64,000 nt of DNA from Amycolatopsis acidiphila (GCF_021391495.1 NZ_CP090063.1:1116001-1180000), one strand, 5' to 3'; counted from the first letter of the stretch, positions 16,511-25,889 are shown. The notes: generated by a model not told the origin, from the sequence alone. Numbers and translations: made by a program.

Positions 16511-17121
16511 ATCAGGGGTCTTACTAGAAACCGGGGCCAAATCAATGCCCTGGAGCAAGACCTCAACACCGTTGATCGATGTCGGGCCAGCCTCCAGGCT
16601 GGCCTTCGTCGTGTTCGAGGGTGCACTGGGCTCGTAGGTCGATCCGTAGCGGCTGTGCTGGATGGCGTGGAGCCGGTCGAATGGCTGGTTGAGGTCGGCG
16701 CTGACGACCCCGCCATCTTCGAGGTAGAGAGCCTGGAAGATCGCCTGGTTGAGCAGGCGGCGTTGCTCGTCGTCGCAGCGGCGGTAGAGCTCGCGGGGGT
16801 TCTCGAGGAGCTTGAGGCAGACCTCGATCAGGCGGGCGCCTTCGGAGAGGTCGCGGCCGGTCTCAGTGAGTCGTTCGCTGAGTCGTTGGCGCTGGTGTTC
16901 GATCTCGCGGAGCTTGGCCTTGATCTTGGCTTGGGGCAGTGTGCCGTCGGCGGCCAGGTCGATGAGGTTCTCCTCGCGGGCGTCGAGCGCCTGGAGTTCG
17001 CTGGTGAGCTGCCGGTGTAGCAGCCGGGTGGCGGTCTTATCTTCGGCGATCATCTCGGCGACGTGGTTCCTTACCTGCTTGGCGAAGTCGGCAGCGAACC
17101 GGACGGTCGCGTAGTGCTGCC
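16511..17121 (-). pseudogene. Large serine recombinase, C-terminal fragment reading into the tRNA repeat
   Basis: About 200 residues of the C-terminal coiled-coil region of a large serine recombinase: MIAEDKTATRLLHRQLTSEL, the Asp/Glu/Arg-rich helix through REIEHQRQRLSERLTETG, then LYRRCDDEQRRLLNQAIFQA. The catalytic N-terminus is missing because an IS3 element abuts at about 17122. Downstream the frame runs without a stop through the tRNA repeat, giving the antisense-tRNA peptide LRGLEPLTPSLPV, and continues into the first element. This is what remains of a second element that used the same tRNA-Ala site. Confidence 0.85.
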
Positions 17122-17188
17122 GGGTGTGCCCAGGTTCTGGTTGACACCTGATGTGTGAGGCTTCGGTCTCGCTTAGAAGGATGTCATC

Positions 17189-17476
17189 GTGCCCAAGCCC
17201 TATCCCCGTGAGTTCCGTGATGATGTGGTCGCCGTGGCCCGTCGCGGCGAGGCCCCGTTGAAGCAGGTCGCGAAGGATTTCGGGATTTCCGAGTCGTGCC
17301 TGGCCAACTGGCTGCGTGCCGCCGAGGTTGAGGACGGCACCCGGCCCGGAGCGACGCGGGAGGAGTCCGCTGAGCTGCGGGAACTGCGCAAGCGCAACCG
17401 TCTGTTGGAGCAGGAGAACGAGGTCCTGCGCAAGGCGGCGGCGTATCTGGCGCAGGGCAATCTGCCGGGAAAATAG
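17189..17476 (+). CDS. IS3 transposase OrfA
   Basis: 95 residues starting PKPYPREFRDDVVAVARRGE, with a helix-turn-helix (KQVAKDFGISESCLANWLR) and a C-terminal leucine-zipper helix (LRKRNRLLEQENEVLRKAA). It binds the IS ends and dimerises with OrfB. It ends at a GGGAAAATAG stretch, where -1 slippage would fuse it to OrfB as usual for the IS3 family. Confidence 0.92.
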   Translation: MPKPYPREFRDDVVAVARRGEAPLKQVAKDFGISESCLANWLRAAEVEDGTRPGATREESAELRELRKRNRLLEQENEVLRKAAAYLAQGNLPGK

Positions 17477-18348
17477 TCTTCCCGCTCGTCCGTGACCTGG
17501 CCGCGGCCGGCGTCCCGATCAGGGTGCCGGCCGCGGTGACGTGCAGGGTGCTGGGCATCTCCCGGCAGGCCTACTACCAGTGGCGATCCGCCCCGGTCTC
17601 GCAGCGCGACTGGGATGACGCCCATCTGATCAACGTCGCTCTCGAGATTCACGCCGACGATCCGGGCGATGGGTACCGGTTCATCGCCGACGAACTCGCC
17701 GCGTGTGGGTTCACCGCCTCGGAGAACCGGGTGTGGCGGATCTGCTCGATGCAACAGATCTTTTCGTTGCATGCCAAGAGAAAAGGCCGCTACCGGAAGG
17801 CGGGACCACCGGTGCACGATGACCTGGTGCGACGAAACTTCACCGTCAGTGCACCGAATGTGCTGTGGCTGATCGACATCACCGAACACCCCACCCGTGA
17901 AGGAAAACTCTACCTGTGTGCGGTCAAGGACTGCTGCTCCGGCAAGATCGTCGGCTACTCCATCGACTCCCACATGCGGGCCTCACTGGCCGTCAGCGCG
18001 TTGCGTAACGCGATCGCGCTCCGCGACCCATCCGGTACCGTCGTCCACTCCGACCGCGGAGCCTAATTTCGGTCCACAAGCTATCGACGTCTGCTGGGCA
18101 CCCACGGGCTGACCGGGTCGATGGGGCGGGTCGGCGCGTGCGGTGACAACGCCGCCATGGAATCGTTCTTTTCCTTGCTGCAAAAGAATGTCCTGGACAC
18201 GCGGCGCTGGCGCACCCGGGAGGAACTGAGACTGGCGATCGTGTCGTGGATCGAGACGAAATACCACCGCAAACGCCGACAACGAGGGCTGGGGAAACTC
18301 ACCCCGGTCGAGTTTGAGACCATCTACACGGCCGCACCAGCGGCCTGA
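17470..18348 (+). pseudogene. IS3 transposase OrfB with premature stop
   Basis: DDE integrase-fold transposase in the -1 frame relative to OrfA. It includes the HTH_21 region (ISRQAYYQWR), the first Asp in LWLIDITEHP, the second in VVHSDRGA, and the downstream Glu in NAAMESFFSLLQ. Codon 18064-18066 is TAA where the sister copy at 29.2 kb has a Gln codon in HSDRGAQFRS. The frame is otherwise open to 18348, so a single nonsense change kills the enzyme between the second Asp and the Glu. Confidence 0.88.
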
Positions 18349-18390
18349 AAACCAGCCAGCCCCGGTGTCAACCAGACCCTGGGCAGCCCC

Positions 18391-19648
18391 ACTCGGCAGC
18401 GGAGGCAGCTGGCGTTGAGGGCGGTCTTGACGTCCGCGTCGCGCGTGAGCTCATCGACAAGGCCCGCGCGGACCGGGTGTCGCTGGTCGGGCCGGATGGT
18501 GTGCTGCGGCAGCTGACGAAGACGGTGCTGGAGACGGCGCTCAACGCCGAACTGGACGAGCACCTCGGCTATGCGAAGGGTGATGCGGCCGAGAAATTCG
18601 GGACCAACGAGCGGAACGGGTCGTCGGCGAAAACTGTACGGACCGATGTGGGCGAAGTGCGCATTGACGTACCGCGTGACCGGGAAGGCACCTTCACGCC
18701 GCAGATCGTGCCGAAATACTCTCGACAGGTCGAAGGATTCGACGACGCCGTCATCTCACTCTACGCAAAAGGACTCACGACGGGCGAGATCCAGGCCCAC
18801 CTATCCGACATCTATGACGCCAAGGTATCCCGTGACCTGATATCGAAGATCACGGACAAGGGGGTCGAGGATCTGAATTCGTGGCAAGCGCGACCGCTCG
18901 ACAAAAATTTACCCGGTCGTGCATCATTGATGCTATTCATGTCAAGATTCGCGACGGGCAGGTGGCCAACCGTCCGATCTACGTCGCCGTCGGGATCACC
19001 CTGCCGGCGAGCGGGACGTGCCGGTATGCGGGTCGGCACCGGTGGCGAGGGCGCCAAGGGCTGGTTGAACCACCTGTCCGATCTGAAAAACCGGGGCGTG
19101 GAGGACATCCTGATCGTCGCCTGCGACGGTCTGAAAGGCCTGCCAGATGCGATCACCGCGTTGTGGTCGCGCGCGGAGGTCCAGTTGTGTGTGGTCCACC
19201 TGGTGCGGGCGAGTCTCCGGTACGCGTCGAAAAAATATTGGTCGGCGATCACGAAACGACTCAAACTCATCTACACTGCACCCCACCAGGAGGCGGCGGA
19301 AGCGGAATTCGCCGATTTCTGTGCCGAGTGGGAGGATACCTATCTGGCGATGATCCGGCTCTGGCGCAACAACTGGGAACAGTTCACTCCCTTCCTGGCG
19401 TAGCCTCCGGAGTTGCGGAAACTCGTATATACGACCAACGCGATCGAGAGCCTGAATTCCCGGTTCCGGCAAGCCGCCCGACGCCGCGGCCATTTCCCTA
19501 ACGAGCAGGCCGCACTGAAGGTGCTCTATCTCGTGATCCAAAACCCGCTCAAAACCGTTCAAATATCACAGGAAAAGTAGTAGGATGGAAACAAGCGTTG
19601 AACACGCTCGCCATGCATTACGGCGACCGGCTCGACGTGCAGCACTGA
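18391..19648 (+). pseudogene. IS256-family transposase, truncated and frameshifted
   Basis: Mutator-type transposase. The 5' end is cut by the IS3 (first residues seen: GLDVRVARELIDKARADRVS). The N-terminal half is well preserved (ELDEHLGYAKGDA, then GLTTGEIQAHLSDIYDAKVS). A frameshift near 18905 moves to the frame with DAIHVKIRDGQVANRPIYVA, another near 19015 returns it, an in-frame TAG lies at 19401-19403, and a last shift near 19550 leads to NITGKVVGWKQALNTLAMHY. The natural stop is TGA at 19646-19648. Clearly dead. Confidence 0.88.
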
Positions 19649-20015
19649 CAAGGTGATCACACTGTCACCCACAAGATTGCTGACACTCCCAGCTCTGGAA
19701 CAACTCCTGGGAGATCGTGGTAGCCGCCTACGGCCTACTCATCCTCCTCGGCGGCATCCTCGTAATGGGCCACGAGCGCGTGCGCTGGCCAGGTGGACGC
19801 GAGGCAACCCAGGGACACCTGGTTGTTGGAAGAAAACGAGCTGATTCAGATGATCGAGCCGGATGTTTTCGTGCCGTCCCGCGTGTTCCAGCACGGTATG
19901 GTTCGGCGCCACATTGATTCCAACGATCCAGGGCGTCGACTTCCAGCGGTTCCCGTTGGAAACCCGGGAATCGTGCCCATCCCGCCGGCCTTCCTACTCG
20001 GCTGTCGGGTCGTCA
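19649..20015. other. Gap with unidentified relics
   Basis: No intact gene. One plus-strand stretch near 19715 encodes a possible membrane helix (VVAAYGLLILLGGILVMGHE). Another frame near 19830 reads ENELIQMIEPDVFVPSRVFQ. Neither could be assigned. The right outer end of the IS256 should lie near 19650-19700, but I could not match it to a left end. Confidence 0.3.
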
Positions 20016-22091
20016 TCAGTTGAAGGTGCGTGCCTCGGTGGCCAACCGGACCAGCGATGGCGCCGGTTCCCAGCTGTCGTCACCATGGAACCGCCGCAGC
20101 GCGGACAGTACGTTCGCTAACCCGACCGTGTCGGCGTAGTACATCGGACCGCCACGGTACCGGGGGAATCCGTATCCCGCCACGTACACCACGTCGATGT
20201 CCGAGGCGCGGAGCGCGATGCCTTCGTCGAGGATTCGGGCGCCCTCATCGACGAGCGCGAAGACGAGACGCCGCACAATCTCGTCCGGCTCATACTTGCG
20301 GCGCGCCGTGCCGCGCTTCTCCAGAAACGCGGCCAGCAGATCGTCGACGACCGGGCTCGGGATCGCATCTCGGCTCCCGGGCTGATAGTCGTACCACCCG
20401 CCGCCGGTCTTCTGGCCGAACCGCCCCGACTCGCACAGGGCATCAGCGATCTCGTCCCGCGGCATGTCGGGTTGCTCTGCATAGCGCCTCTTGCGGACCG
20501 CCCACCCGATGTCGTTACCCGCCAGGTCGCCCATCCGGAACGGGCCCATGGCGAACCCGAAGCCCTCGACGGCGGAGTCGATCTCGACCGGTGTCGCGCC
20601 GGCATAGAGGAGATCCATCGCAGCATCCCGATACTTGGCCAGCATCCGGTTACCGATGAAGCCGTCGCACACCCGAGCGATCACACCGACCTTCCCGACC
20701 CGCTGGCCCACCGCCATCGCGGTGACCACCACGTCATCCGCGGTCTCCTTACCACGCACGATCTCCAACAGCTTCATCACGTTGGCGGGGCTGAAGAAGT
20801 GCATACCCAGGACATCTCGGGGGCGCCCGGTCACCGCGGCGATCGCGTCGATGTCCAGGGTCGAGGTGTTCGACGCCAGGATGGCGCCGGGTTTCGCCAC
20901 CTCATCGAGCCGGCTGAACACCGAGCGCTTGACGTCGATGTCCTCGAAGGCCGCTTCGATGACCAGGTCGCTGTCGGACACGTCCGCGTAGTCGAGGGAC
21001 GGCGTCAACAACGCCATGCGGTGCGCCAGCAGCTCCGGAGCCAGCTTTCCCTTGTCCACCCGGGTTTGATAGTTCCGAAGAATGACCCCCAGCCCGCGGT
21101 CGAGTCCCTCCTGGCTGCTGTCCAGGATGGTGACCGGAATCCCCGCGTTGATGAAGTTCATCGCGATGCCCCCGCCCATCGTTCCGGCACCGATGACCGC
21201 CACCGTGTCGACCGTCCGGGCCGACGTGTCCCGAGGGACGTCTGGGATCTTGCGGGCGGCTCGCTCGGCGAAGAACACGTGGCGCAGCGCGGCCGACTGC
21301 TCGCCGCTCACCAGCTCAAGGAACGTCCTCCGCTCCTCGGCCAGCCCCTCCTCGAACGGCACGGTGATGGCCTTCTCGACCAGGTCCAGCGCCGCCAGCG
21401 GTGCCAGAAATCCACGGCTGCGCCGACGGAGTCCCTCTCGTAGCGTGCTTATCGCATTCCGCTCGTCAGCCTCGACGTTGCGGTCCCGAACCCGCGGGAG
21501 CGGCCGTACCGCGGCGATCTCGGTCGCGAAGTCTGTCGCCGCCCGCACCAGATCGGTGTCCACGACCCGGTCGAGCAGCCGTTGCCCCTCGATGCCAACG
21601 AGATCTCCCGCCGTACGCGGCCTACCGCCGATGATGATGTCCGCCGCGACCTCTGCCCCCACCACACGCGGCAGCCGCTGGGTACCACCGGCGCCGGGCA
21701 CCAACCCAAGGTTGACCTCCGGCAGCCCGATCTTGCTGGCCGAGGTCGCGATCCGGTAGTGCGCGCCCAGCGCGAGTTCCAGTCCGCCACCCAAACAGTT
21801 GCCGTCGATCGCCGCCACGATCGGCTTGTCGGCTTCCTCAAGCGCCGCGATGACGGAACCGAGCACCGGGTCTGCGGCTGACTTGGGCGTCCCGAACTCG
21901 GAGATGTCGGCTCCGGCGGAGAAGAATCCCTCGCGGCCGGTGAGCACTATCGCCTCGATGTCGGCGGAGTCGATGGCACGTCGCAGCTTGCGCACGACGC
22001 CCTCCCGCGTTGCGTGGCCGAGGCTGTTGATCGGAGGGTTGTCGATTCGGATGATCGCGATGCGTCCGGAGACGCTGTACCGAGCAGACAT
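20016..22091 (-). CDS. Enoyl-CoA hydratase / 3-hydroxyacyl-CoA dehydrogenase fusion (FadB/FadJ-like)
   Basis: 691-residue bifunctional beta-oxidation enzyme. Residues 1-180 are a crotonase domain with oxyanion-hole glycines (FSAGADISE, GNCLGGGLELALG) and catalytic Glu in GLPEVNLGLVPGAGG. Residues about 290-470 are the NAD-binding half with VIGAGTMGGGIAM, then the SNTSTLDI and MHFFSPANVMKLLE motifs including the catalytic His. Residues 475-690 are two C-terminal HAD helical domains. It would hydrate enoyl-CoA and oxidise the 3-hydroxyacyl-CoA. Length and order match the peroxisomal/FadJ type. It is the last gene of a minus-strand run with the acyl-CoA dehydrogenases, separated from them by a transporter relic. 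Confidence 0.93.
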   Translation of the reverse strand: MSARYSVSGRIAIIRIDNPPINSLGHATREGVVRKLRRAIDSADIEAIVLTGREGFFSAGADISEFGTPKSAADPVLGSVIAALEEADKPIVAAIDGNCLGGGLELALGAHYRIATSASKIGLPEVNLGLVPGAGGTQRLPRVVGAEVAADIIIGGRPRTAGDLVGIEGQRLLDRVVDTDLVRAATDFATEIAAVRPLPRVRDRNVEADERNAISTLREGLRRRSRGFLAPLAALDLVEKAITVPFEEGLAEERRTFLELVSGEQSAALRHVFFAERAARKIPDVPRDTSARTVDTVAVIGAGTMGGGIAMNFINAGIPVTILDSSQEGLDRGLGVILRNYQTRVDKGKLAPELLAHRMALLTPSLDYADVSDSDLVIEAAFEDIDVKRSVFSRLDEVAKPGAILASNTSTLDIDAIAAVTGRPRDVLGMHFFSPANVMKLLEIVRGKETADDVVVTAMAVGQRVGKVGVIARVCDGFIGNRMLAKYRDAAMDLLYAGATPVEIDSAVEGFGFAMGPFRMGDLAGNDIGWAVRKRRYAEQPDMPRDEIADALCESGRFGQKTGGGWYDYQPGSRDAIPSPVVDDLLAAFLEKRGTARRKYEPDEIVRRLVFALVDEGARILDEGIALRASDIDVVYVAGYGFPRYRGGPMYYADTVGLANVLSALRRFHGDDSWEPAPSLVRLATEARTFN

Positions 22092-22166
22092 GTGGCAGAA
22101 CTGCTTTCTAGGTTGGTGATGGTCGGACGGCCGTGTCCTCAGTGGACCCGAACGCGGCCGATGCGC

Positions 22167-22420
22167 TTAGCCGCGGCACTTCGGGCTCGTGGATTCGGTC
22201 AGCGGCGGCACGATGCCGCCGCGCTGCCCGCCCACGCCATGCCCTGCACGAAGCGCGACGCCACCAGCAGGATCGGCGCGAAAACCCCGATCGTCGCGCC
22301 GCCGGGTGATGACCACGGGCTGGTGGCCGTGCCGGTCACCAAAGTGGCCGGTGAGCGGCAGGGCGATGAATCCTGCTCGCACCAGAGAAGCCTGCCCACA
22401 CTGGACAGAGTAGGTGTCAC
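22167..22420 (-). pseudogene. MHS-family MFS transporter, short relic
   Basis: Pieces in shifting frames match metabolite:H+ symporters: AGFIALPLTGHFGDRHGHQP (the conserved cytoplasmic loop), IGVFAPILLVASRFVQGMAW (a membrane segment) and LTESTSPKCRG (the loop after helix 4). Only about 80 residues of a roughly 430-residue protein remain. It suggests that an uptake system for an organic acid once belonged to this gene cluster. Confidence 0.7.
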
Positions 22421-23499
22421 CGAACATCAACACCGTCTTCAGCGGGGCGGGCCGTACCCGGGCAGCGTCGCCCTGATGAGATACCGGCGGCTGGTGGGCC
22501 CAGCAGAGCGTTCGCGATCGCAGCCCGGTGCACGCGCGTCGGCCCGTAGGCCTGCTCTAGTGCCTTGCCGCGCTTGAGCCACAGGTGTAGGTCGTGTTCC
22601 CAGGTGAAACCGATCCCCCCGTGGCACTGCAGCGCGTGCTCGTTCGCGGTCGCCTCCGCCTCCGCGGCCGCGGCCTTCGCGACCGCGGCGGCGACTGGCG
22701 CCTCGGGCGCGCCGATGGCGAGCAGGTGCGCCGCCACCCAGGTCGCTGGCCGTGCGAATTCCACCGCTAGGTGCGCGTCGGCCAACCGGTGCTTCACCGC
22801 CTGGAACGACCCGACCGGTCGGCCGAACTGCCGGCGCTGCTGCACGTAGTCCACGGTCGTCTGGACCAGGTGCGCCCCGATACCCACCAACACCGCCGCG
22901 CTCCCCACCGCCAGGCGATCACGCAGCCGGGCCCCCGCGGTTTCGTCCCCCGCGAGGCGCGTAGCACCGGTGGAGAGCGCGCGGACGGTGGCGAGCCGAC
23001 GGGAACGGTCGCAGCCGGTCTGCTCGATGAACTCGCAGCCGGCGGTCGGTACGGCGTGCAGTTCCTCACCCACGTTGAGGACGATCAGGTCGGCCACGTT
23101 AGCGCCGACGACCAGCGGCTGGTCCGGGACCGCGACGGTGGCGACGACCTCGCCGGCCACGATCGCGGGTAACCAGCGCTCCTGTTGTTCCGGTGTCCCG
23201 ACCTCGGCCAGGGTCACCGCGGCGGCAGCGGTTTCGAGCAGCGGCCCGGGCAACGCAACTCGCCCGACCTCCTCCAGCACCAGCGCCATTTCAAGGTCGC
23301 CGAGCCCGAGACCGCCGAACCGATCGGGTACGGCGATGCCGAGGAACCCGACCTCGGCCAGCCGCGCCCACAGGTCGGCGTCGTGGCCGGTCTCGGAGTC
23401 CCAGGCCGCTCGCACCCTGTTGGGCGGGCACAGCGTGGCGAGGATCTCGCGGGCGGCGACCGCCAGATCGTGCTGGTCCCCGGTCAGGTCGACGTGCAT
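22417..23499 (-). CDS. Acyl-CoA dehydrogenase family protein (partner subunit)
   Basis: 360 residues from ATG 23499, which follows GGGAG and lies inside the 3' end of the next gene (16-bp overlap). It has an ACAD N-terminal helical domain (LWARLAEVGFLGIAVPDRFG), a reduced middle domain, and a C-terminal four-helix domain with QQRRQFGRPVGSFQAVKHRL and QCHGGIGFTWEHDLHLW. Smaller ACADs paired with a full-length neighbour in actinobacteria usually form heteromeric FAD enzymes. It probably acts with the 23484-24659 product. The last 20 residues (SSGRRCPGTARP) may be altered by the adjoining deletion. Confidence 0.9.
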   Translation of the reverse strand: MHVDLTGDQHDLAVAAREILATLCPPNRVRAAWDSETGHDADLWARLAEVGFLGIAVPDRFGGLGLGDLEMALVLEEVGRVALPGPLLETAAAAVTLAEVGTPEQQERWLPAIVAGEVVATVAVPDQPLVVGANVADLIVLNVGEELHAVPTAGCEFIEQTGCDRSRRLATVRALSTGATRLAGDETAGARLRDRLAVGSAAVLVGIGAHLVQTTVDYVQQRRQFGRPVGSFQAVKHRLADAHLAVEFARPATWVAAHLLAIGAPEAPVAAAVAKAAAAEAEATANEHALQCHGGIGFTWEHDLHLWLKRGKALEQAYGPTRVHRAAIANALLGPPAAGISSGRRCPGTARPAEDGVDVR

Positions 23500-24659
23500 C
23501 GGGGCTCCCTTGGTAGGCCGAGCACCCGCTCGGCGACGATGTTGCGCTGCACTTCGCTGGTACCCGCGAAGATCCGCGCCGCCCGCGCGTGCCAGTACCG
23601 CCGGTGCAGGCCGGGCGCCACGCCTTGCCAGGCGTCGTCGCCCATCTCCGCGAGCGGGCCGAGGATGTACAGGGCCGTCTCGAAGATCCGCGCCTCCATC
23701 TCGGACCAGAAGAGCTTGGTCATGCTCGCCTCTGGCCCTGGCCGTTCGCCTGCGCCGAGCCGGGTGGTGACCCGCTGCATGTACCGGCGGAACTGCTGGA
23801 CCTCGACGTACCGGGCCGCGATCTGGTCGCGGATGAGCGGGTCGTTGGCGACCCCGGCCCACCGGGCAATGGCGACCAGTTGTTCGACGTCGCGGGCGAA
23901 CCGAACGTGGTCGCCGAGACCCGTGCCGCGTTCGAAACCCAGCGTGGTCATGGCCACCGCCCAGCCGCTGCCGATCTCGCCAACGACGTTAGCGGCAGGA
24001 ACGCGGACATCGCTGAGAAAGACTTCCGCAAAGCCCGGGGCACCGTGCATCTGGACGATCGGGCGCACCTCGATCCCGGGCGTCCTCATGGGCACCATGA
24101 CAAACGTCAGCCCGCGGTGCCCGCTGCTGTCTGGGTCAGTGCGGACCAGCGCGAACATCCAGTCGGCGAAAACCGACAAGGAGGTCCAGGTCTTTTGGCC
24201 GTTCAGCACGAAGTCCGGCCCATCGCGCGTGGCGCGGGTCCGCACAGCCGCAAGGTCGCTGCCGGCCTCCGGCTCGGAAAAGCCCTGGCACCATAGCTCC
24301 GCACAGGTCAGCATGCCGGGCAGCCAGCGGGCCTTCTGTACCTCCGTGCCGTAGTGGATGATCGTCGGCCCGGCGAGGCCGAGGGCGAGGCGGTTGAGCC
24401 GCTGGGGGGCACCCGCGCGCAGGTACTCCTCGCCGAAGAGTGCCTGCCGGACGAGGTCGGCGCCGCCCCCGCCGTACTCATCCGGCCAGTGCAGGGCGGC
24501 GTAGCCCGCGTCGTGCAGGCGTTTCTCCCAGTCGCGATGTTCAGCGATCCCCACCTCGGTGTACGGCGGGGCGAGCGGACGATCCGGCACGTTCGCGGCC
24601 AGCCAGGCCCTGGCCCGCAGCTGGAACTCACGTTCGGCGTCAGAGTAGGACAGGTCCAT
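23484..24659 (-). CDS. Acyl-CoA dehydrogenase
   Basis: 391-residue FAD-dependent acyl-CoA dehydrogenase. Signatures are HWPDEYGGGGAD in the N-terminal domain, QGFSEPEAGSDLAAVRT and GQKTWTS around the flavin site, SFERGTGLGDHVRF-like residues after the beta domain, and FAGTSEVQRNIVAERVLGLPR at the C-terminus. It introduces the alpha,beta double bond into an acyl-CoA. It overlaps its smaller partner gene by 16 bp, which suggests stoichiometric co-translation. The true substrate is not predictable, but the neighbouring BadI/BadH-like genes point to alicyclic or branched acyl-CoAs. Confidence 0.94.
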   Translation of the reverse strand: MDLSYSDAEREFQLRARAWLAANVPDRPLAPPYTEVGIAEHRDWEKRLHDAGYAALHWPDEYGGGGADLVRQALFGEEYLRAGAPQRLNRLALGLAGPTIIHYGTEVQKARWLPGMLTCAELWCQGFSEPEAGSDLAAVRTRATRDGPDFVLNGQKTWTSLSVFADWMFALVRTDPDSSGHRGLTFVMVPMRTPGIEVRPIVQMHGAPGFAEVFLSDVRVPAANVVGEIGSGWAVAMTTLGFERGTGLGDHVRFARDVEQLVAIARWAGVANDPLIRDQIAARYVEVQQFRRYMQRVTTRLGAGERPGPEASMTKLFWSEMEARIFETALYILGPLAEMGDDAWQGVAPGLHRRYWHARAARIFAGTSEVQRNIVAERVLGLPREPRCTST

Positions 24660-24984
24660 CGATCACCTCATGCGCGTGAAAGTTAGCCAGAGTTCTGAGA
24701 CACCTCGCCTCGATTGCCACCCGGTCGAGCGCCGACTCCAGGTGCGTGGTCGGGATGTACTCGTCGCACCAGGACCAGGGTTGCCCGGGCGCGAGCCGGT
24801 GCTCCTGGAGGAACCCAGTCGCGCCGTGAACCTGGTGGGCGCTGCGCGCGAGCCACGAGTGGCTCCGCAGCTCGAACGTCGCGGCGGCGCGCTGTTTTGT
24901 CAGCTCCGCACCCCATTCCCCAATGCGTCCATGTCCGGGTGACGGTCGGCCGGCGGCCAGCCCGAGAGCGCCGGTGCCGGTCAT
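24640..24984 (-). pseudogene. Acyl-CoA dehydrogenase C-terminal relic
   Basis: 114 codons beginning with an ATG that overlaps the TGA of the BadI-like gene. It contains AHQVHGATGFLQEHRLAPGQ and PWSWCDEYIPTTHLESALD, which match the C-terminal domain of small ACADs (the HGAIGF-xx-E region). The N-terminal two thirds are missing. It overlaps the start of the next ACAD by 20 bp. An internal deletion in a once full-length gene explains it best. Confidence 0.65.
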
Positions 24985-25790
24985 CGCCATGGCGAGAAGT
25001 CCGGCGTCCGCTTCTCCATGAACGCTTCCGCCCCCTCGGTCTGCTCGCCGGAGGCGAAGAAGCCGGGGTTGACCTGGTTGAGGATGTCGAACCGATCCTG
25101 CGACTCGCGGATCGCGGCGACGGAGTCGTCGAACGACTTCTTCACCAGCTTGAGGACGGTGGGGCTCAGTGCGAGCATCTCCTGCGCCCACTTCGCCACC
25201 TCGGCGTCGAGCTGCTCAGGCGGGACGACCGCGTTGACCAGTCCCCAGTCGAGGGCCTGCTGCGCACTGTAGCGCCGGCAGAGCATCCAGATTTCCTTTG
25301 CCCGCTTCATGCCGACCACCGTCCAGAGGTGGCTCACGAGCCAACCCTCGGCGGGACTCGCGACACGGGGCCCGTTCTGGCCGAAGATCGAGCGCTCCGA
25401 GGCGATCGTGAAATCGCAGAAGTAGGCCATATGGTGTCCGCCACCGATGGCGTAGCCGTCGACCCGTGCGATCACGGGCTTCAGGCACTCGCGGAACGCC
25501 CGGTAGAGCTTCTTCATGAGTTCGTCGAACGACTCGTCGCCGGCACGGAAGGTGTCCTCGCTCTCGACACTCACGTCACCGCCCGCGGAGAACGCGCGGT
25601 CGCCCGCGCCGGTGAGCACGATCACGCCCACTTCGCTGTCAGCGCCGGCTCGGCGTACCGCCAGAGTCAGCTCGCGCACGGTGTGCGGGGTGAAGGCGTT
25701 GAGTCGCTCAGGGCGATTGATCACCACTCGGGCGATCGAGTCCTTCACTTCGTACAGGACGTCTGCGTACTTATCCGGTTCCAGGCTCAT
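24981..25790 (-). CDS. BadI/MenB-like enoyl-CoA hydratase family ring hydrolase
   Basis: 269-residue crotonase-fold enzyme from ATG 25790 with GGAGG upstream. It resembles BadI (2-ketocyclohexanecarboxyl-CoA hydrolase) and MenB more than ordinary hydratases. The relevant motifs are VIARVDGYAIGGGHHMAYFC (oxyanion loop), the IFGQNGPRVASPAEGW segment, the KRAKEIWMLCRRYSAQQALD helix and the C-terminal FMEKRTPDFSPWR. Such enzymes cleave or close beta-keto rings via a Claisen/retro-Claisen step. It is divergent from the BadH-like dehydrogenase, which fits oxidation to a 2-oxo-acyl-CoA followed by ring opening. Substrate size is unknown. Confidence 0.85.
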   Translation of the reverse strand: MSLEPDKYADVLYEVKDSIARVVINRPERLNAFTPHTVRELTLAVRRAGADSEVGVIVLTGAGDRAFSAGGDVSVESEDTFRAGDESFDELMKKLYRAFRECLKPVIARVDGYAIGGGHHMAYFCDFTIASERSIFGQNGPRVASPAEGWLVSHLWTVVGMKRAKEIWMLCRRYSAQQALDWGLVNAVVPPEQLDAEVAKWAQEMLALSPTVLKLVKKSFDDSVAAIRESQDRFDILNQVNPGFFASGEQTEGAEAFMEKRTPDFSPWR

Positions 25791-25889
25791 GAGACCTCCT
25801 TGAGGTATAATTAGTTCCATTAATACTAGGTCCTGCCATGGGTCGCCGTCCAGACGGCCCATGGCAGCCGAACTTCTGAGGGAGTGGCG
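25791..25889. promoter_or_regulatory. Divergent promoter/operator region of the BadI-like and BadH-like genes
   Basis: An AT-rich patch (GGTATAATTAGTTCCATTAA, 25804-25823) contains a TATAAT -10-like hexamer and the dyad TAAT-N7-ATTA. To its right, GCCATGGG and CCCATGGC form an 8-bp perfect inverted repeat around 25837-25868. Either dyad could be a repressor site; the FadR-type regulator at 47.3 kb is a candidate binder. Confidence 0.5.

Larger units (their letters stand above)
17122..18390 (+). mobile_element. IS3-family insertion sequence, copy A
   Basis: About 1.27 kb with orfA/orfB and terminal inverted repeats: left GTGCCCAGGTTCTGGTTGAC, and right end the complement of GGGGCTGCCCAGGGTCTGG. 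The outer five bases of the left end differ from the other three ends seen in this window. No 3-bp target duplication is visible (GCC on the left, ACT on the right), so flanking DNA was probably lost after insertion. It joins the recombinase fragment to a truncated IS256. Confidence 0.85.

Noticed and set aside
15545..17053. A single 502-residue minus-strand protein spanning the attR repeat
   Set aside because: The N-terminal half is a real serine recombinase tail, but the middle is antisense tRNA and the rest is unrelated element DNA read through because the original stop is gone.
20472..21443. Plus-strand 323-residue open frame inside the FadB-like gene
   Set aside because: Antisense shadow; the minus-strand fusion protein shows all expected motifs in order.
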